Source of the DNA: Sphingobacterium hungaricum
GTDB taxonomy: Bacteria; Bacteroidota; Bacteroidia; Sphingobacteriales; Sphingobacteriaceae
Assembly: GCF_015210005.1 (NCBI RefSeq)
Contig: NZ_MU158697.1
Location: 372,001-436,000, forward strand
Direction of reading: 5' to 3'
DNA: 64,000 bases
Shown here piece by piece: positions 8,857-18,719 of the stretch (its first letter is position 1; every line of letters starts with the position of its first letter). Both the position numbers and the translations under genes were made by a program. The notes beneath the pieces were generated by a model. It was not told the origin of the DNA and made no database searches. It saw nothing but the letters and a program-made list of their open reading frames with translations.

Positions 8857-9579
8857 ATGGAAATGACAAAGTTATCAGTGAACATCAATAAGATTGCGAC
8901 ACTAAGAAATTCTCGGGGTGGAAACGTGCCTAATGTTGTTGCGGCAGCATTGGCTTGCGAACGATTTGGAGCGCAGGGAATCACAGTTCATCCACGTCCT
9001 GACGAACGCCATATACGTTATCAGGATGTCTTCGATCTAAAAGCGGCAATCAAAACAGAGTTTAATATCGAAGGAAATTGCAGGGAGCAGAAATTTGTGG
9101 ATTTGGTATTAGCCAATAAACCAACTCAAGTTACCTTAGTTCCTGATGAATTGGGACAAATCACGTCAAACCATGGCTGGGACACGATAAAACATAAAGA
9201 TTACTTGACTGAAATGTGCAAACTTTTCAAAGATCAGGGCATCCGCGTTTCGATTTTTGTCGATCCTGATGAAGACATGGTTGAAGCGGCAGCCGAAACT
9301 GGAACTGACCGAATAGAATTATACACCGAAGCCTATGCAGAAGCTTTTAACTCAAGAAAAGATGAAGCTATTCGTCCTTATTTCAGAGCGGCGATTAAAG
9401 CAAGAGAAGTAGGATTAGGCGTAAATGCAGGCCATGATTTAGATTTGAATAACTTGGCCTATTTCAATCAACATATTCCCGACTTATTGGAAGTCAGCAT
9501 AGGTCATGCCTTGATTGCCGATGCGCTTTACTTAGGCTTAGAAGAAACCATCAAGCGTTACCTAGCTGCATTAAAGTAA
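8857..9579 (+). CDS. pdxJ: Pyridoxine 5'-phosphate synthase PdxJ
   Basis: Condenses 1-deoxyxylulose 5-phosphate with 3-amino-2-oxopropyl phosphate to pyridoxine 5'-phosphate, the last ring-forming step of DXP-dependent vitamin B6 synthesis; cytoplasmic TIM barrel. Diagnostic segments: [17 protein letters not shown] (N-terminal), [50 protein letters not shown]. 240 residues from 8857; an ATG two codons later (8863, MTKLSVNIN) fits family starts equally well. Transcribed divergently from cdaA; converges on lepB across a shared terminator. Confidence 0.95.
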   Translation: MEMTKLSVNINKIATLRNSRGGNVPNVVAAALACERFGAQGITVHPRPDERHIRYQDVFDLKAAIKTEFNIEGNCREQKFVDLVLANKPTQVTLVPDELGQITSNHGWDTIKHKDYLTEMCKLFKDQGIRVSIFVDPDEDMVEAAAETGTDRIELYTEAYAEAFNSRKDEAIRPYFRAAIKAREVGLGVNAGHDLDLNNLAYFNQHIPDLLEVSIGHALIADALYLGLEETIKRYLAALK

Positions 9580-9618
9580 AAAGTAAATATCCCTTTAGAA
9601 ATATAGAGAATTTACCGA

Positions 9619-9662
9619 AAAAGCCACAGAGATAAGATCATAAATCATTCTTTGTGGCTTTT
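9619..9662. terminator. Bidirectional terminator between pdxJ and lepB
   Basis: AAAAGCCACAGAGA (9619-9632) pairs with TCTTTGTGGCTTTT (9649-9662) with a single mismatch, around a 16-base loop. A- and T-runs at the two ends suit termination of both converging transcripts. Confidence 0.75.
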
Positions 9663-9713
9663 ATTAACCTTCGACTCTTAAAGCCTTTCTACATTTTTTG
9701 AATTTCCACAGTG

Positions 9714-11120
9714 TTATTCAATTCCTCTAAAGATTCTATTCCATCGAATTTTCGATAAGAAAGTTCCGTCTTTATCCCAGCTCAACCAAGTAAACAAGGC
9801 TTTACCAACGATATGATCTTCAGGGACAAATCCGAATTCTCTAGAATCCAATGAATTATCTCTATTATCACCCATCATCCAGTAATAATTCATTTTTACG
9901 GTGTAGGTCTCGGTTTTTAGTCCATTGATGTATATGCCATCGGCTTTTTTCTCTAACGTATTTCCTTCATATACCGTAATAATCCGTGTATAAATTGGTA
10001 GTGTCAAGCTATCTAAGGTTACGACATCTCCGCTTTTTGGCACGTTTAAAGGCCCGAAATTATGGAAATCCCAATTATAAGGATGCTCATGTGGAAAAGC
10101 GGAGCCGCTTACTTCGTAAGGAATTATTCGCTTCACATTTCCCCAAGAAGCTACGTCTTTTTCTTCTTCAGCTGTGATATGCAATAGATAAGGTTCAACA
10201 AAACTTTCATTAAATTCATAGCGTTTGTCAATCAATCGCTGTTTATTCAATCCTGTACCATCTGTGTAGACGAAATAACCGTGCTGCACATCAGGAGAAT
10301 CAAACCCATTTTCTCCGTTGACAAAAAGCTTTCCAGATTTCATCTCAACCACATCGCCCGGAATACCGATACAACGCTTGATATAATTTTCACGTTTATC
10401 TACAGGACGGTTGTAAGGCGCATCAGCTTCTGTAGGCAAATTAAAAACTATCACGTCATAACGTTTGATTTCCTGAAATCCTGGAAGGCGTTTGTATGGA
10501 ATATGAATAATTTCTGAATAAGCCTTGCCCCCCGTAATTGGCATGGTATGGTGTGCAAATGGAAATGCAAGTGGCGTCATTGGAATTCGTGGCCCGTAAT
10601 TTAATTTGCTTACAAACAGAAAATCTCCAACCAACAAACTTCTTTCCATTGACCCTGTCGGAATCATGTAAGCTTCTATAAGAAACCCACGGATTAACGA
10701 TGCAGCAATTGTAGCAAAAATAATTGCATCTGCCCATTCACGAGCCGCTGTCTTTTTATAAGGATATTTCTTTTTAAATTCTTCCGTATTTGAGGGACCT
10801 AAATATTTGACCAATGGATCTCTACCCCACATCGGCAACACGATAAACGGCACCAAAACGGCCGCTGCTGTTTCCCAAAAACGACGTTTTCCAAATGATT
10901 TAAGCAAATCAAAATACAATCCGTAGAAAATAAAAATATTGACAATTGGAACCAACAGCAAGAAAACCCACCAAGTAGGCCTAGCCGTCAATTGCGCCAT
11001 TACGTATTCTCTATAAAATGGAATAATAGATTCCCAACCTTGTTTACCCGCCTTCTTAAAAAGCAGCCATAAACCGTATAAAGAAATTACTGTTACTATT
11101 CCAAAAATGATATACCACAT
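9714..11120 (-). CDS. lepB: Signal peptidase I
   Basis: Inner-membrane serine protease (S26) that cleaves signal peptides of exported proteins. Catalytic Ser157 lies in MIPTGSMERSL and the general base Lys248 in NYIKRCIGIPGDVVEM; the C-terminal box MGDNRDNSLDSREFG is intact. The first about 80 residues form extra membrane helices of the DUF5684-like type (SIIPFYREYVMAQL), a usual addition in Bacteroidota, and the large insertion between the Lys box and the MGDN box accounts for the 468-residue length. Last gene of the parA-parB-DUF5683-dapB-lepB run, 84 bases after dapB. Confidence 0.95.
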   Translation of the reverse strand: MWYIIFGIVTVISLYGLWLLFKKAGKQGWESIIPFYREYVMAQLTARPTWWVFLLLVPIVNIFIFYGLYFDLLKSFGKRRFWETAAAVLVPFIVLPMWGRDPLVKYLGPSNTEEFKKKYPYKKTAAREWADAIIFATIAASLIRGFLIEAYMIPTGSMERSLLVGDFLFVSKLNYGPRIPMTPLAFPFAHHTMPITGGKAYSEIIHIPYKRLPGFQEIKRYDVIVFNLPTEADAPYNRPVDKRENYIKRCIGIPGDVVEMKSGKLFVNGENGFDSPDVQHGYFVYTDGTGLNKQRLIDKRYEFNESFVEPYLLHITAEEEKDVASWGNVKRIIPYEVSGSAFPHEHPYNWDFHNFGPLNVPKSGDVVTLDSLTLPIYTRIITVYEGNTLEKKADGIYINGLKTETYTVKMNYYWMMGDNRDNSLDSREFGFVPEDHIVGKALFTWLSWDKDGTFLSKIRWNRIFRGIE

Positions 11121-11204
11121 AGGATTTTCTTTAAAACTATTTTACTGAATAATCGACCTCAGTGTAAGTCGCTTATTTTTAAATTTTGTTACAACTAATG
11201 CTGT

Positions 11205-11948
11205 TTACTTATTAAAATCGAACATTTCTGTTACTTGATAAAAGCCTTTTTTACCATAAAGCCACTCCGCTGCAATCACAGCTCCCAAGGCAAAACCTTC
11301 TCGGCTGTGCGCCGTATGTTTAAATTCAATCTGATCAACTTCTGAACTATAAAGTACGGTATGCGTTCCTGGAACTTCTTCAATACGTAAGCTCTCAATC
11401 AGCAATTCTTCAGGTTTTGTAATCACTTCTTTCGAATCGTCTACCAAGTCATTGACCCAAGATTTTTTCTGATCAAAATTATCAATGATGCCTTCGGCAA
11501 TTGTAATCGCTGTTCCGCTAGGCGCATCCAATTTATGGATGTGGTGAATTTCTTCAACCTGAACTTCGTATTGTTTATATGGATTCATGGCTTGCGCCAA
11601 CAATTTATTGACATGAAAAAAAACATTGACACCAATGCTAAAATTAGAGCCATATAAAATGCTTTGGTCTTCGGCTAAACACATTTCCTTCACTTCGTCC
11701 AAATGTTCATACCAGCCCGTCGTACCCACAACTAGCGGCAAATGAGCTTCGAAACAAAGACTGATGTTTTCCAATGCAGCATGTGGAGTGCTAAAATCGA
11801 TTGCGATATCCGCGTTTTCTAAATCAGAAGGTAGAAGATTTCCCCGGTTATTTTCATCCACTATTAGTGCTATTTCATGCCCTCGTTTAAGCACAAATTT
11901 TTCAATTAGCTGGCCCATTTTGCCATAACCTAATAGTACTATTTTCAT
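11205..11948 (-). CDS. dapB: 4-hydroxy-tetrahydrodipicolinate reductase
   Basis: NAD(P)H-dependent step of the diaminopimelate/lysine pathway, supplying peptidoglycan precursor. The N-terminal Rossmann motif is LLGYGKMGQLIE; DFSTPHAALEN and VGTTGWYE follow; the substrate-binding/catalytic segment is EIHHIHKLDAPSGTA with the conserved His-His and Lys. 247 residues, a usual length. Lies between the DUF5683 gene and lepB in a co-directional run. asd, an earlier step of the same pathway, is at the far right of the window but is not linked. Confidence 0.95.
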   Translation of the reverse strand: MKIVLLGYGKMGQLIEKFVLKRGHEIALIVDENNRGNLLPSDLENADIAIDFSTPHAALENISLCFEAHLPLVVGTTGWYEHLDEVKEMCLAEDQSILYGSNFSIGVNVFFHVNKLLAQAMNPYKQYEVQVEEIHHIHKLDAPSGTAITIAEGIIDNFDQKKSWVNDLVDDSKEVITKPEELLIESLRIEEVPGTHTVLYSSEVDQIEFKHTAHSREGFALGAVIAAEWLYGKKGFYQVTEMFDFNK

Positions 11949-11997
11949 CTGTTTGCGTATTATAATTGGCTAATTTAACAAATATCTTATACAATTA

Positions 11998-12726
11998 TTA
12001 TTTTAAGTTCATTGTAAATTTAATTCCTGGAGCCATCATATTTCCTTGAAAAATATTGGTTGTTGTTCCATAGGTCGGCAGAAATGTTGGAGAAACCTTA
12101 AACGATAAATTATCGCTCATGTCCCATCGATATTTCAACATCGAATTGACATAGGCTTCTAATACATTCAACCCATACCAGCCAACTGTAGCTAGTATGA
12201 CCAAATCACGGTTTCGCCGAACATTGTCTTTCGCGCGAATCAATCCATCTGTACTGTAGCTAATTTCTGCCCATGGACCATTTGGATCTGTTTCCCCATT
12301 GTTTGCAGAACGATACTGCAACTCAGTTAAATATGTTCTGTAATAAAATTGCCAATAATCAAAAGTGAAATAACCAGCTACAAGTCCACCGTAAATGACA
12401 GGAACTTTAACCCACCACAAACCGCCGTTGGTATATTGTCCCCATCCTGGCAAAACCAATGATCTTCTCCAAGCTTTTCTGGACAATTCTTCAATGTGCA
12501 ATCTTGCTGAATCTTTTTTGATGTCTTTAAAGTAATATTTCTCGCGTTCTTTTTCGGCTTTCTCTCTTTCGCGACGTTCTTTTCTAGTCTCTTTCACCGT
12601 ATCCTGTGCAGCTTTTGCAATAGAATCAGTTTGAATAGTTTTCGTCGCCGGAATGGTATCTACAACCTGAGCATAAGAAAAGTTAACGAAAAGTAAAAGA
12701 AATAATATGATGCTTAATTTATGCAT
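11998..12726 (-). CDS. DUF5683 domain protein
   Basis: Envelope protein of unknown function, 242 residues from the ATG at 12726 (an upstream TTG at 12732 is less likely). Signal peptide MHKLSIILFLLLFVNFSYAQ, then a charged helical linker rich in Glu/Arg/Lys (ETRKERREREKAEKEREKYY), then the DUF5683 part with RRSLVLPGWGQYTNGGLWW and a membrane stretch VPVIYGGLVAGYFTF. Its ATG overlaps the parB stop as TAATG, so translation is likely coupled. This position between parB and dapB is a common Bacteroidota arrangement. Confidence 0.85.
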   Translation of the reverse strand: MHKLSIILFLLLFVNFSYAQVVDTIPATKTIQTDSIAKAAQDTVKETRKERREREKAEKEREKYYFKDIKKDSARLHIEELSRKAWRRSLVLPGWGQYTNGGLWWVKVPVIYGGLVAGYFTFDYWQFYYRTYLTELQYRSANNGETDPNGPWAEISYSTDGLIRAKDNVRRNRDLVILATVGWYGLNVLEAYVNSMLKYRWDMSDNLSFKVSPTFLPTYGTTTNIFQGNMMAPGIKFTMNLK

Positions 12727-13658
12727 TACCAATCCAATAGTTCGAGAATACGGCTTAAATCATCTTCCGAATCGAAAGGAATTTCTATCGCTCCTTTTCC
12801 TTTAGCAGACTTCATGTTAAGTTTTACTCGTGTTGCAAATTTTGAAGCCAAATCATCCTCAATCTTTTGAAATTGAAAACTCATTGGGTTTGATTTCCTC
12901 TTATTTTTTTGATCAGAATTGGCCGATTGCTCCTGCATGATGCGAACCAATTCTTCTGTTTTACGGACAGATAATGATTTTTCTATAACTTCTTTGAAAA
13001 TAAATAACTGAACATCAATTTCAGCAACATTGACCAAAGCACGTGCATGTCCCATTGATAACTGACCATCACGGATAGCCGCTTGGATAACGGGAGGAAG
13101 CTTCAGTAAACGAAGGTAATTTGTGACGGTCGATCTATTTTTAGAAACTCGATCACCCAATTCCTCTTGCTTTAGATTACATTCTTCAATCATCCGCTGA
13201 AAACTCAAGGCTACTTCAATCGCATTTAGGTTTTCACGCTGAATATTTTCGATAAGCGCCATTTCCAGCATTTGCTGGTCATTCGCTGTGCGAACATAAG
13301 CTGGAATTTCTTTTATTCCCGCTAATTTCGAAGCGCGCAATCGTCGCTCACCAGAAATTAGCTGATATTCGTTTTTGCTAATCTGACGAACGGTGATCGG
13401 CTGAATCAAACCTTGAAGCTTAATCGAATCGGCTAATTCTGCTAATGCTTGCGGATCAAAATCCGTTCTCGGCTGAAATGGATTGACATTAATTTGATCT
13501 ACTTGGATAAAATTTATGCTTCCTGCCGGAGAAGTTTCTAAATTTTTTGTTGTGCCTGAAGAATTATGAATAGAGGTTCTCGAAACCTGAATGTCCTCCT
13601 CTTGTAATAGAGCACCTAATCCCTTTCCCAGTCCTGTTTTTCGTTGTTGTGCTGCCAT
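12726..13658 (-). CDS. parB: Chromosome partitioning protein ParB
   Basis: Centromere-binding CTPase of chromosome segregation, 310 residues from ATG 13658 (MAAQQRKTGLGKGLGALL). The ParB/Srx fold has QPRTDFDPQALAELADSI and the nucleotide-contact motif ISGERRLRASKLAGI; the HTH is LGDRVSKNRSTVTNYLRLL. The C-terminal part is the dimerisation domain (IPFDSEDDLSRILELL). A longer reading from 13754 would overlap parA by 94 bases and lacks homologous character, so it is rejected. Starts 2 bases after the parA stop. No parS copy was recognised in the window. Confidence 0.95.
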   Translation of the reverse strand: MAAQQRKTGLGKGLGALLQEEDIQVSRTSIHNSSGTTKNLETSPAGSINFIQVDQINVNPFQPRTDFDPQALAELADSIKLQGLIQPITVRQISKNEYQLISGERRLRASKLAGIKEIPAYVRTANDQQMLEMALIENIQRENLNAIEVALSFQRMIEECNLKQEELGDRVSKNRSTVTNYLRLLKLPPVIQAAIRDGQLSMGHARALVNVAEIDVQLFIFKEVIEKSLSVRKTEELVRIMQEQSANSDQKNKRKSNPMSFQFQKIEDDLASKFATRVKLNMKSAKGKGAIEIPFDSEDDLSRILELLDW

Positions 13659-13660
13659 AT

Positions 13661-14458
13661 TTATACGGATACTGATTGGATATTTTCTTCTAATAATCCA
13701 TTTTTCTGCAAGATTTCTCTCGCTAAGTTTAGATAATTTATCGCCCCTTTGCAAGACGCATCATGCATAATCACAGAAATACCGAAGCTAGGCGCTTCGC
13801 TTAAACGTGTATTGCGCTGAATAATCGTATCAAAAACCAATTCGCTGAAATGCGTGCGCACTTCTTCGACGACCTGATTCGATAAACGCAAACGCACATC
13901 ATACATGGTCAATAAAATCCCTTCAATCTCTAAGGCTGTATTCAAACGGCTTTGAACGATTTTAATCGTGTTCAATAATTTGCCTAGACCTTCCAATGCG
14001 AAATATTCACACTGAACAGGAATAATAACCGAGCTTGCTGCTGTCAACGCATTGATCGTGATCAATCCCAAAGAAGGTGAACAATCGATAATGATAAAAT
14101 CATAATTATCCTTAATCTGATCGAGCATTTTCTTCATCTTGTACTCGCGCTCGTTCAGGTTGATCATTTCAATTTCCGCACCCACCAAATCGATATGTGC
14201 TGGCAGTAAATCTAAATTAGGCGTTTCAGTCTGTTGAATGGCTTCCAAAGGATCCAAATCATTGACTAAACATTCATAAATACTAGCCTTGATGGATCTA
14301 GGGTCGAATCCGATTCCTGATGTGGAGTTCGCCTGCGGGTCAGCATCGATTAGCAATGTCTTATACTCTAAAACAGCCAAACTTGCCGCTAAATTAATGG
14401 AAGTTGTTGTTTTTCCTACACCGCCTTTTTGATTGGCTATTGCTATAATTTTTCCCAT
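13661..14458 (-). CDS. parA: Chromosome partitioning ATPase ParA/Soj
   Basis: Deviant Walker-A ATPase that drives origin segregation with ParB. IANQKGGVGKTTTSINLA at residues 6-23 carries the signature lysine, and DADPQANSTSG and DFIIIDCSPSLG give the A' and Walker-B motifs. 265 residues, the chromosomal Soj size without an N-terminal HTH. First gene of the run toward lepB; the 14459-14679 interval upstream holds the divergent promoters for this operon and for the FMN reductase gene. Confidence 0.96.
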   Translation of the reverse strand: MGKIIAIANQKGGVGKTTTSINLAASLAVLEYKTLLIDADPQANSTSGIGFDPRSIKASIYECLVNDLDPLEAIQQTETPNLDLLPAHIDLVGAEIEMINLNEREYKMKKMLDQIKDNYDFIIIDCSPSLGLITINALTAASSVIIPVQCEYFALEGLGKLLNTIKIVQSRLNTALEIEGILLTMYDVRLRLSNQVVEEVRTHFSELVFDTIIQRNTRLSEAPSFGISVIMHDASCKGAINYLNLAREILQKNGLLEENIQSVSV

Positions 14459-14573
14459 TGTCTTGAAATACCTTGCTTGCTCTACAAAAAATAAAAAATT
14501 AGATTCTCGTTAAAATTAACTTAAAATTTTAAAATCATTCGTATAGTAAATGCTTAAATGATGTTAAAATTGC

Positions 14574-14581
14574 TATTTTTG
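14574..14581 (+). promoter_or_regulatory. Putative -7 box for the FMN reductase gene
   Basis: TATTTTTG fits the Bacteroidota TAnnTTTG box. It lies about 98 bases before the chosen ATG; no good -33 TTG at the usual spacing was seen. Confidence 0.3.
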
Positions 14582-14679
14582 ACCTGTGCGTCGAAGAATA
14601 CAATTTGATGCTAAGATACAAAAAATGAAGCACCTATTTGTATCCTAAATCTTTGCTTTTGATAAGTTACATAAGAACA

Positions 14680-15201
14680 ATGAATTTAATTATTTCAGGT
14701 ACAAACAGACAGCCTAGCAACTCCTTAAAAATAGCACGCTACTATCAGGAAGAATTAAAACTCCGAAATGAAGACTGGGAAATTCTATCGCTGACCGATC
14801 TTCCATCGGATATTATTGAAACGGATCTGTATGGAAAAAGATCGGAGGAATTCTCAAAAATTCAAGATAAGGTTTCGTTGGCTCAGAAATTTATATTCAT
14901 TATTCCCGAATACAATGGCAGTTATCCAGGGATTCTAAAATTATTTATTGATGCTTGTGCTTTTCCGATTTCATTCACGCATAAAAAAGTAGCTTTAGTT
15001 GGCATTTCGACCGGCAAATATGGAAATATTCGCGGTGTTGATCATTTTACAGGAGTCTGCAATTATTTACGAATGCATGTGCTTCCGCTAAAGATCCATA
15101 TTCCACAAATTCAGCATGAAATCAACCAAGATTTGGAGTTGGTAGATCCGATAACCCTACGGTTTGTTCAGGAGCAGATTGAGGAAATTATTCGCTTCTA
15201 A
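14680..15201 (+). CDS. NADPH-dependent FMN reductase family protein
   Basis: Flavodoxin-fold oxidoreductase, 173 residues from ATG 14680 (MNLIISGTNRQPSNSLKIA); an upstream TTG at 14638 adds 14 residues outside the fold and is rejected. The phosphate-binding loop SGTNRQPSNS and the signature PEYNGSYPGILKLFIDA match NADPH-dependent FMN/azo/quinone reductases. Substrate unknown. Its stop codon (15199-15201) overlaps the stop of the convergent metallophosphatase gene. Confidence 0.85.
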   Translation: MNLIISGTNRQPSNSLKIARYYQEELKLRNEDWEILSLTDLPSDIIETDLYGKRSEEFSKIQDKVSLAQKFIFIIPEYNGSYPGILKLFIDACAFPISFTHKKVALVGISTGKYGNIRGVDHFTGVCNYLRMHVLPLKIHIPQIQHEINQDLELVDPITLRFVQEQIEEIIRF

Positions 15202-16028
15202 TTATTCCCTTTGATAATATTTTCTAACAGGTCTTCGATTGAATTTTTGAAACGGATTTCTTCTACCGGATATTTCCCCATCTCACCTTTCTTTAGCTCA
15301 TAATAAAAGATTTCCCACGCTCCGCGATTGTATTCTAAGGCAGTTAAATTTTCCACCCAATCGCCTGAATTCATATAAATACATGACCCTTTTTTCGTAA
15401 CAACTTCCCGAATTTGAGGGTTGTGAATATGTCCGCAAATCACATAATCGTATTTGCTTTCTATTGCTAATTCTGAGGCCGTTTCTTCAAAATCCGAAAT
15501 AAATTTTACCGCTTTTTTTACGGTGTTTTTTATTTTCTTCGATAGTGAATACCTTTCTCTTCCCATTTTTAAAAGTGCCCAATTGATTACGTTGTTCAAT
15601 TGGATCAATCGGTCGTAACCCCAGCCACCCAATTTTGCTAACCATTTTGAATGTTGGATCGAAGCATCAAACACATCACCATGAAAAATCCAGGTACTTT
15701 TTCCACCCAGATTTAGCAATAGCTTATTCGCCAATTGAATGTTCCCGAATTTGACATGGTTAAATTTCCGCAACAGCTCATCATGGTTTCCCGTTATGTA
15801 AACGATTTCACAGCCTTGATAAGCCATGTCCAAAAGCTGCTTTAAAACAGCAAAGTGACTGTCTGGAAAATAGCTTTTTTTGAATTGCCAAATATCAATG
15901 ATATCGCCATTCAAAATCAACTTCCCAGGATTTACAGATTTCAAATAGTGGAGCAGCTCCTGCGCATGACATCCATAGGTTCCTAAATGAATATCTGAAA
16001 GTACTACAACATCAACATTTCTCTTCAT
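15198..16028 (-). CDS. LpxH-like UDP-2,3-diacylglucosamine pyrophosphatase / metallophosphoesterase
   Basis: Calcineurin-like phosphoesterase, 276 residues. Metal-binding motifs in order: LSDIHLGTYG, LNGDIIDIWQ, ITGNHDELLR, IFHGDVFDA, ICGHIHNPQI. The GDIIDIWQF block and the basic segment between the motifs resemble LpxH/LpxH2, which hydrolyses UDP-2,3-diacylglucosamine to lipid X in lipid A synthesis. Family is certain; the exact substrate is inferred, and other UDP-sugar or nucleotide phosphatases are possible. Monocistronic; convergent with the flavin reductase gene with interlocked stop codons. Confidence 0.8.
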   Translation of the reverse strand: MKRNVDVVVLSDIHLGTYGCHAQELLHYLKSVNPGKLILNGDIIDIWQFKKSYFPDSHFAVLKQLLDMAYQGCEIVYITGNHDELLRKFNHVKFGNIQLANKLLLNLGGKSTWIFHGDVFDASIQHSKWLAKLGGWGYDRLIQLNNVINWALLKMGRERYSLSKKIKNTVKKAVKFISDFEETASELAIESKYDYVICGHIHNPQIREVVTKKGSCIYMNSGDWVENLTALEYNRGAWEIFYYELKKGEMGKYPVEEIRFKNSIEDLLENIIKGNN

Positions 16029-16126
16029 ATTCGTTTTTTCAAACTAACGGAAATCATGTTAACTTATCATTTTCAGGTAGTTAACAAATTAATAAATTTT
16101 ACTTAATTTGATAAAAATTTTATTCC

Positions 16127-16846
16127 ATGAAATATAGCGTAATCATCCTTGGTTTTGCGGCATTGATCGCATCCTGTTCCTCACCAAAAACAGAAATTAA
16201 TACTTTGTCAGATGCAGAGAAAGAAGAAGGCTGGGAACTTTTATTCGACGGAAAAACTTTAACAGGCTGGCATGTGTATAACCTTGGCGATACGCTGTCA
16301 AAATGGGAAGCACGTGATGGAGAATTGGTGTGCGATCCAAAAAACAAAGGTGTTTTTGGAGATATTATTACGGATAAAGAATACAAAGATTTTGAACTGC
16401 TGATCGATTGGAAAGTGAGCAAGGGCGGGAATAGTGGCGTATTGATCAACGTGAATGAATCTCCGGAATATGCAGCAACATTTGCGACAGGCCTGGAAAT
16501 GCAGTTATTAGATAACACGAATTCCGAACATCGCCATCAAATCGATTCCACGCATTGGGCTGGATGCTTGTATGCGGTTTCTTGCTATGGAACAAACTCA
16601 AAACCAAAGCCTTTCGGAGAATGGAATGAATCAAAAATCGTTCAAAAAAATAACCAAGTTAGTTTCTGGCTAAACGGTGCTTTAACATTTGAAGGAACTA
16701 CAGGAACTCAGGAATGGGCCGATTTTGTTAAATCCACCAATATGAAAAATTACCCTGCATTCGGCACATTTTCTTCTGGCAAAATCGCTTTGCAAAACCA
16801 CACCGATTTTATTGCGTTTCGCAATATTAAGATTAGGGAAATTTAA
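16127..16846 (+). CDS. DUF1080 (3-keto-disaccharide hydrolase domain) lipoprotein
   Basis: 239-residue lipoprotein (lipobox LIASC, Cys17) with one concanavalin-like DUF1080 domain: WELLFDGKTLTGWHVY, GELVCDPKNKGVFGDIITDKEY, ELLIDWKVSKGGNSGVLINVNE, GLEMQLLDNTNS, WAGCLYAVS, FGTFSSGKIALQNH. Some members act on 3-keto-glycosides, so a periplasmic carbohydrate role is plausible but not shown. It stands alone, convergent with groEL across a terminator. No sugar-utilisation neighbours. Confidence 0.87.
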   Translation: MKYSVIILGFAALIASCSSPKTEINTLSDAEKEEGWELLFDGKTLTGWHVYNLGDTLSKWEARDGELVCDPKNKGVFGDIITDKEYKDFELLIDWKVSKGGNSGVLINVNESPEYAATFATGLEMQLLDNTNSEHRHQIDSTHWAGCLYAVSCYGTNSKPKPFGEWNESKIVQKNNQVSFWLNGALTFEGTTGTQEWADFVKSTNMKNYPAFGTFSSGKIALQNHTDFIAFRNIKIREI

Positions 16847-16923
16847 AATAGAAATCTCTTAGGTATTTGAAAACCAAGACCCTAAAAGAAAATAATTTTC
16901 TAAAACACAATTTTATTGATCAT

Positions 16924-16950
16924 AAAAAAGGGGCGAAAATTTCGCCCCTT
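16924..16950 (-). terminator. groESL operon terminator
   Basis: AAGGGGCGAAA (16928-16938) pairs with TTTCGCCCCTT (16940-16950); read on the minus strand the hairpin ends in T6. It lies 36 bases past the groEL stop and may also serve the convergent DUF1080 gene. Confidence 0.88.
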
Positions 16951-16985
16951 CCTATTTTGAATTTTTAATTTTTACTTAGCTAGCA

Positions 16986-18620
16986 TTACATCATGCCACC
17001 CATGCCACCACCCATTGGAGGAGCACCAGCACCAGCATTTTCTTCTGGCTCGTCAGCTAGTACACATTCAGTAGTTAACAACATCGAAGCTACAGAAGCT
17101 GCATTTTCTAATGCTACGCGAGAAACTTTAGTTGGGTCAATAACACCTGCTCCAATTAAGTTTTCGTAAACATCTGTACGTGCATTGTAACCGAAATCAG
17201 CCGTTCCTTCTTTAACCTTCTGAACAACAACTGCTCCTTCGATACCTGCATTGTTACAGATTTGACGCAAAGGCTCTTCGATCGCACGTCTGATGATTTC
17301 GATACCGATCGTTTCATCTTCGTTGTCACCTTTGACACCTTGCAATGCATTGGAAGCGCGGATAAAAGCAACTCCACCACCAGCAACGATACCTTCTTCA
17401 ACCGCAGCGCGAGTTGCATGCAATGCATCATCAACGCGGTCTTTTTTCTCTTTCATTTCAACTTCTGTTGTTGCGCCAACATACAATACAGCGACACCAC
17501 CAGATAATTTAGCTAAACGCTCTTGTAATTTCTCGCGATCGTAATCAGAAGTAGTAGATTCGATTTGCGTACGGATTTGAGAAACGCGTGCTTTGATATC
17601 ATCGCTGCTTCCAGCACCATTGATCACTGTAGTATTATCTTTGTCGATAACAACTTTTTCAGCTTGACCTAAGTACTCTAATTCAGCGTTCTCTAATTTG
17701 TAACCTCTTTCTTCAGAAATAACTGTACCGCCAGTTAAGATAGCGATATCTTCCAACATTGCTTTACGACGGTCACCGAAACCTGGCGCTTTAACAGCAG
17801 CAACTTTCAGAGATCCGCGGATTTTATTAACAACTAAAGTTGCTAATGCTTCTCCGTCTAAATCTTCAGCAATAATTACAAGTGGTTTTCCAGTTTGAAC
17901 TTGTTTTTCCAAAATTGGCAACAATTCTTTCATGTTGCTGATTTTTTTGTCGTAGATTAAAATGTAAGGGTTTTCTAATTCCGCTTCCATTTTGTCAGAA
18001 TTCGTTACGAAATATGGAGATAAATATCCACGGTCGAATTGCATACCTTCCACAGTTTTCACTTCAGTTTCAGTACCTTTTGCTTCCTCAACGGTGATAA
18101 CACCATCATTTCCAACTTTTTGCATTGCTTCAGCAATCAATGAACCGATTATATCGTCATTGTTTGCAGAGATGGAAGCAACTTGTTTGATTTTGTTGAT
18201 GTCTTGACCAACAACTTGAGATTGTGATTTTAAATCAGCAACAACAGCTGCAACAGCTTTGTCGATACCGCGTTTCAAATCCATGGGATTTGCACCGGCA
18301 GCAACCGATTTAATACCAGGAGCAATAATTGCTTGAGCTAAAACAGTTGCAGTTGTTGTTCCATCACCAGCTTGGTCAGCAGTTTTAGAAGCAACTTCTT
18401 TTACCATTTGAGCACCCATATTTTCTAAAGGATCTTTTAAATCGATTTCTTTAGCAACAGTAACACCATCTTTTGTGATTGAAGGTGCACCGAATTTTTT
18501 CTCAATAATCACATTACGACCTTTAGGGCCTAATGTTACTTTTACTGCGTTTGCAAGAGTATCAACTCCTTTTTTGAGCGCGTCACGCGCTTCAACGTTA
18601 TATTTTACTTGTTTTGCCAT
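16986..18620 (-). CDS. groEL: Chaperonin GroEL
   Basis: Hsp60 chaperonin subunit that folds proteins in a 14-mer with GroES and ATP. 544 residues. Start [22 protein letters not shown]-site segments [17 protein letters not shown] and [13 protein letters not shown]; apical [16 protein letters not shown] region; C-terminal tail rich in Gly-Met ([10 protein letters not shown]), typical of a canonical GroEL1. Co-directional with groES, 99 bases downstream of it. No CIRCE element was found upstream, so regulation is not of the HrcA type visible in many bacteria. Confidence 0.98.
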   Translation of the reverse strand: MAKQVKYNVEARDALKKGVDTLANAVKVTLGPKGRNVIIEKKFGAPSITKDGVTVAKEIDLKDPLENMGAQMVKEVASKTADQAGDGTTTATVLAQAIIAPGIKSVAAGANPMDLKRGIDKAVAAVVADLKSQSQVVGQDINKIKQVASISANNDDIIGSLIAEAMQKVGNDGVITVEEAKGTETEVKTVEGMQFDRGYLSPYFVTNSDKMEAELENPYILIYDKKISNMKELLPILEKQVQTGKPLVIIAEDLDGEALATLVVNKIRGSLKVAAVKAPGFGDRRKAMLEDIAILTGGTVISEERGYKLENAELEYLGQAEKVVIDKDNTTVINGAGSSDDIKARVSQIRTQIESTTSDYDREKLQERLAKLSGGVAVLYVGATTEVEMKEKKDRVDDALHATRAAVEEGIVAGGGVAFIRASNALQGVKGDNEDETIGIEIIRRAIEEPLRQICNNAGIEGAVVVQKVKEGTADFGYNARTDVYENLIGAGVIDPTKVSRVALENAASVASMLLTTECVLADEPEENAGAGAPPMGGGMGGMM

Positions 18621-18719
18621 GGTTTATTTATGATATATACTGAAAGCTATTTTCGTTAAATGTTTAACCTAACGCGATAACCTTTCTATATTTTAAATGA
18701 TTAAACTTTAGTTTTTGAA

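Noticed and set aside
13661..13754. ParB starting at 13754
   Set aside because: That extension lies within parA and lacks ParB character; ATG 13658 begins the conserved KTGLGKGLGALL segment, 2 bases after the parA stop.
12700..14680. parS site near parAB
   Set aside because: No copy of a TGTTTCACGTGAAACA-like 16-mer was seen in or near parAB.
17156..17544. Several ORFs overlapping groEL on both strands
   Set aside because: Low-complexity shadows of the groEL coding sequence with no start signal or family resemblance.
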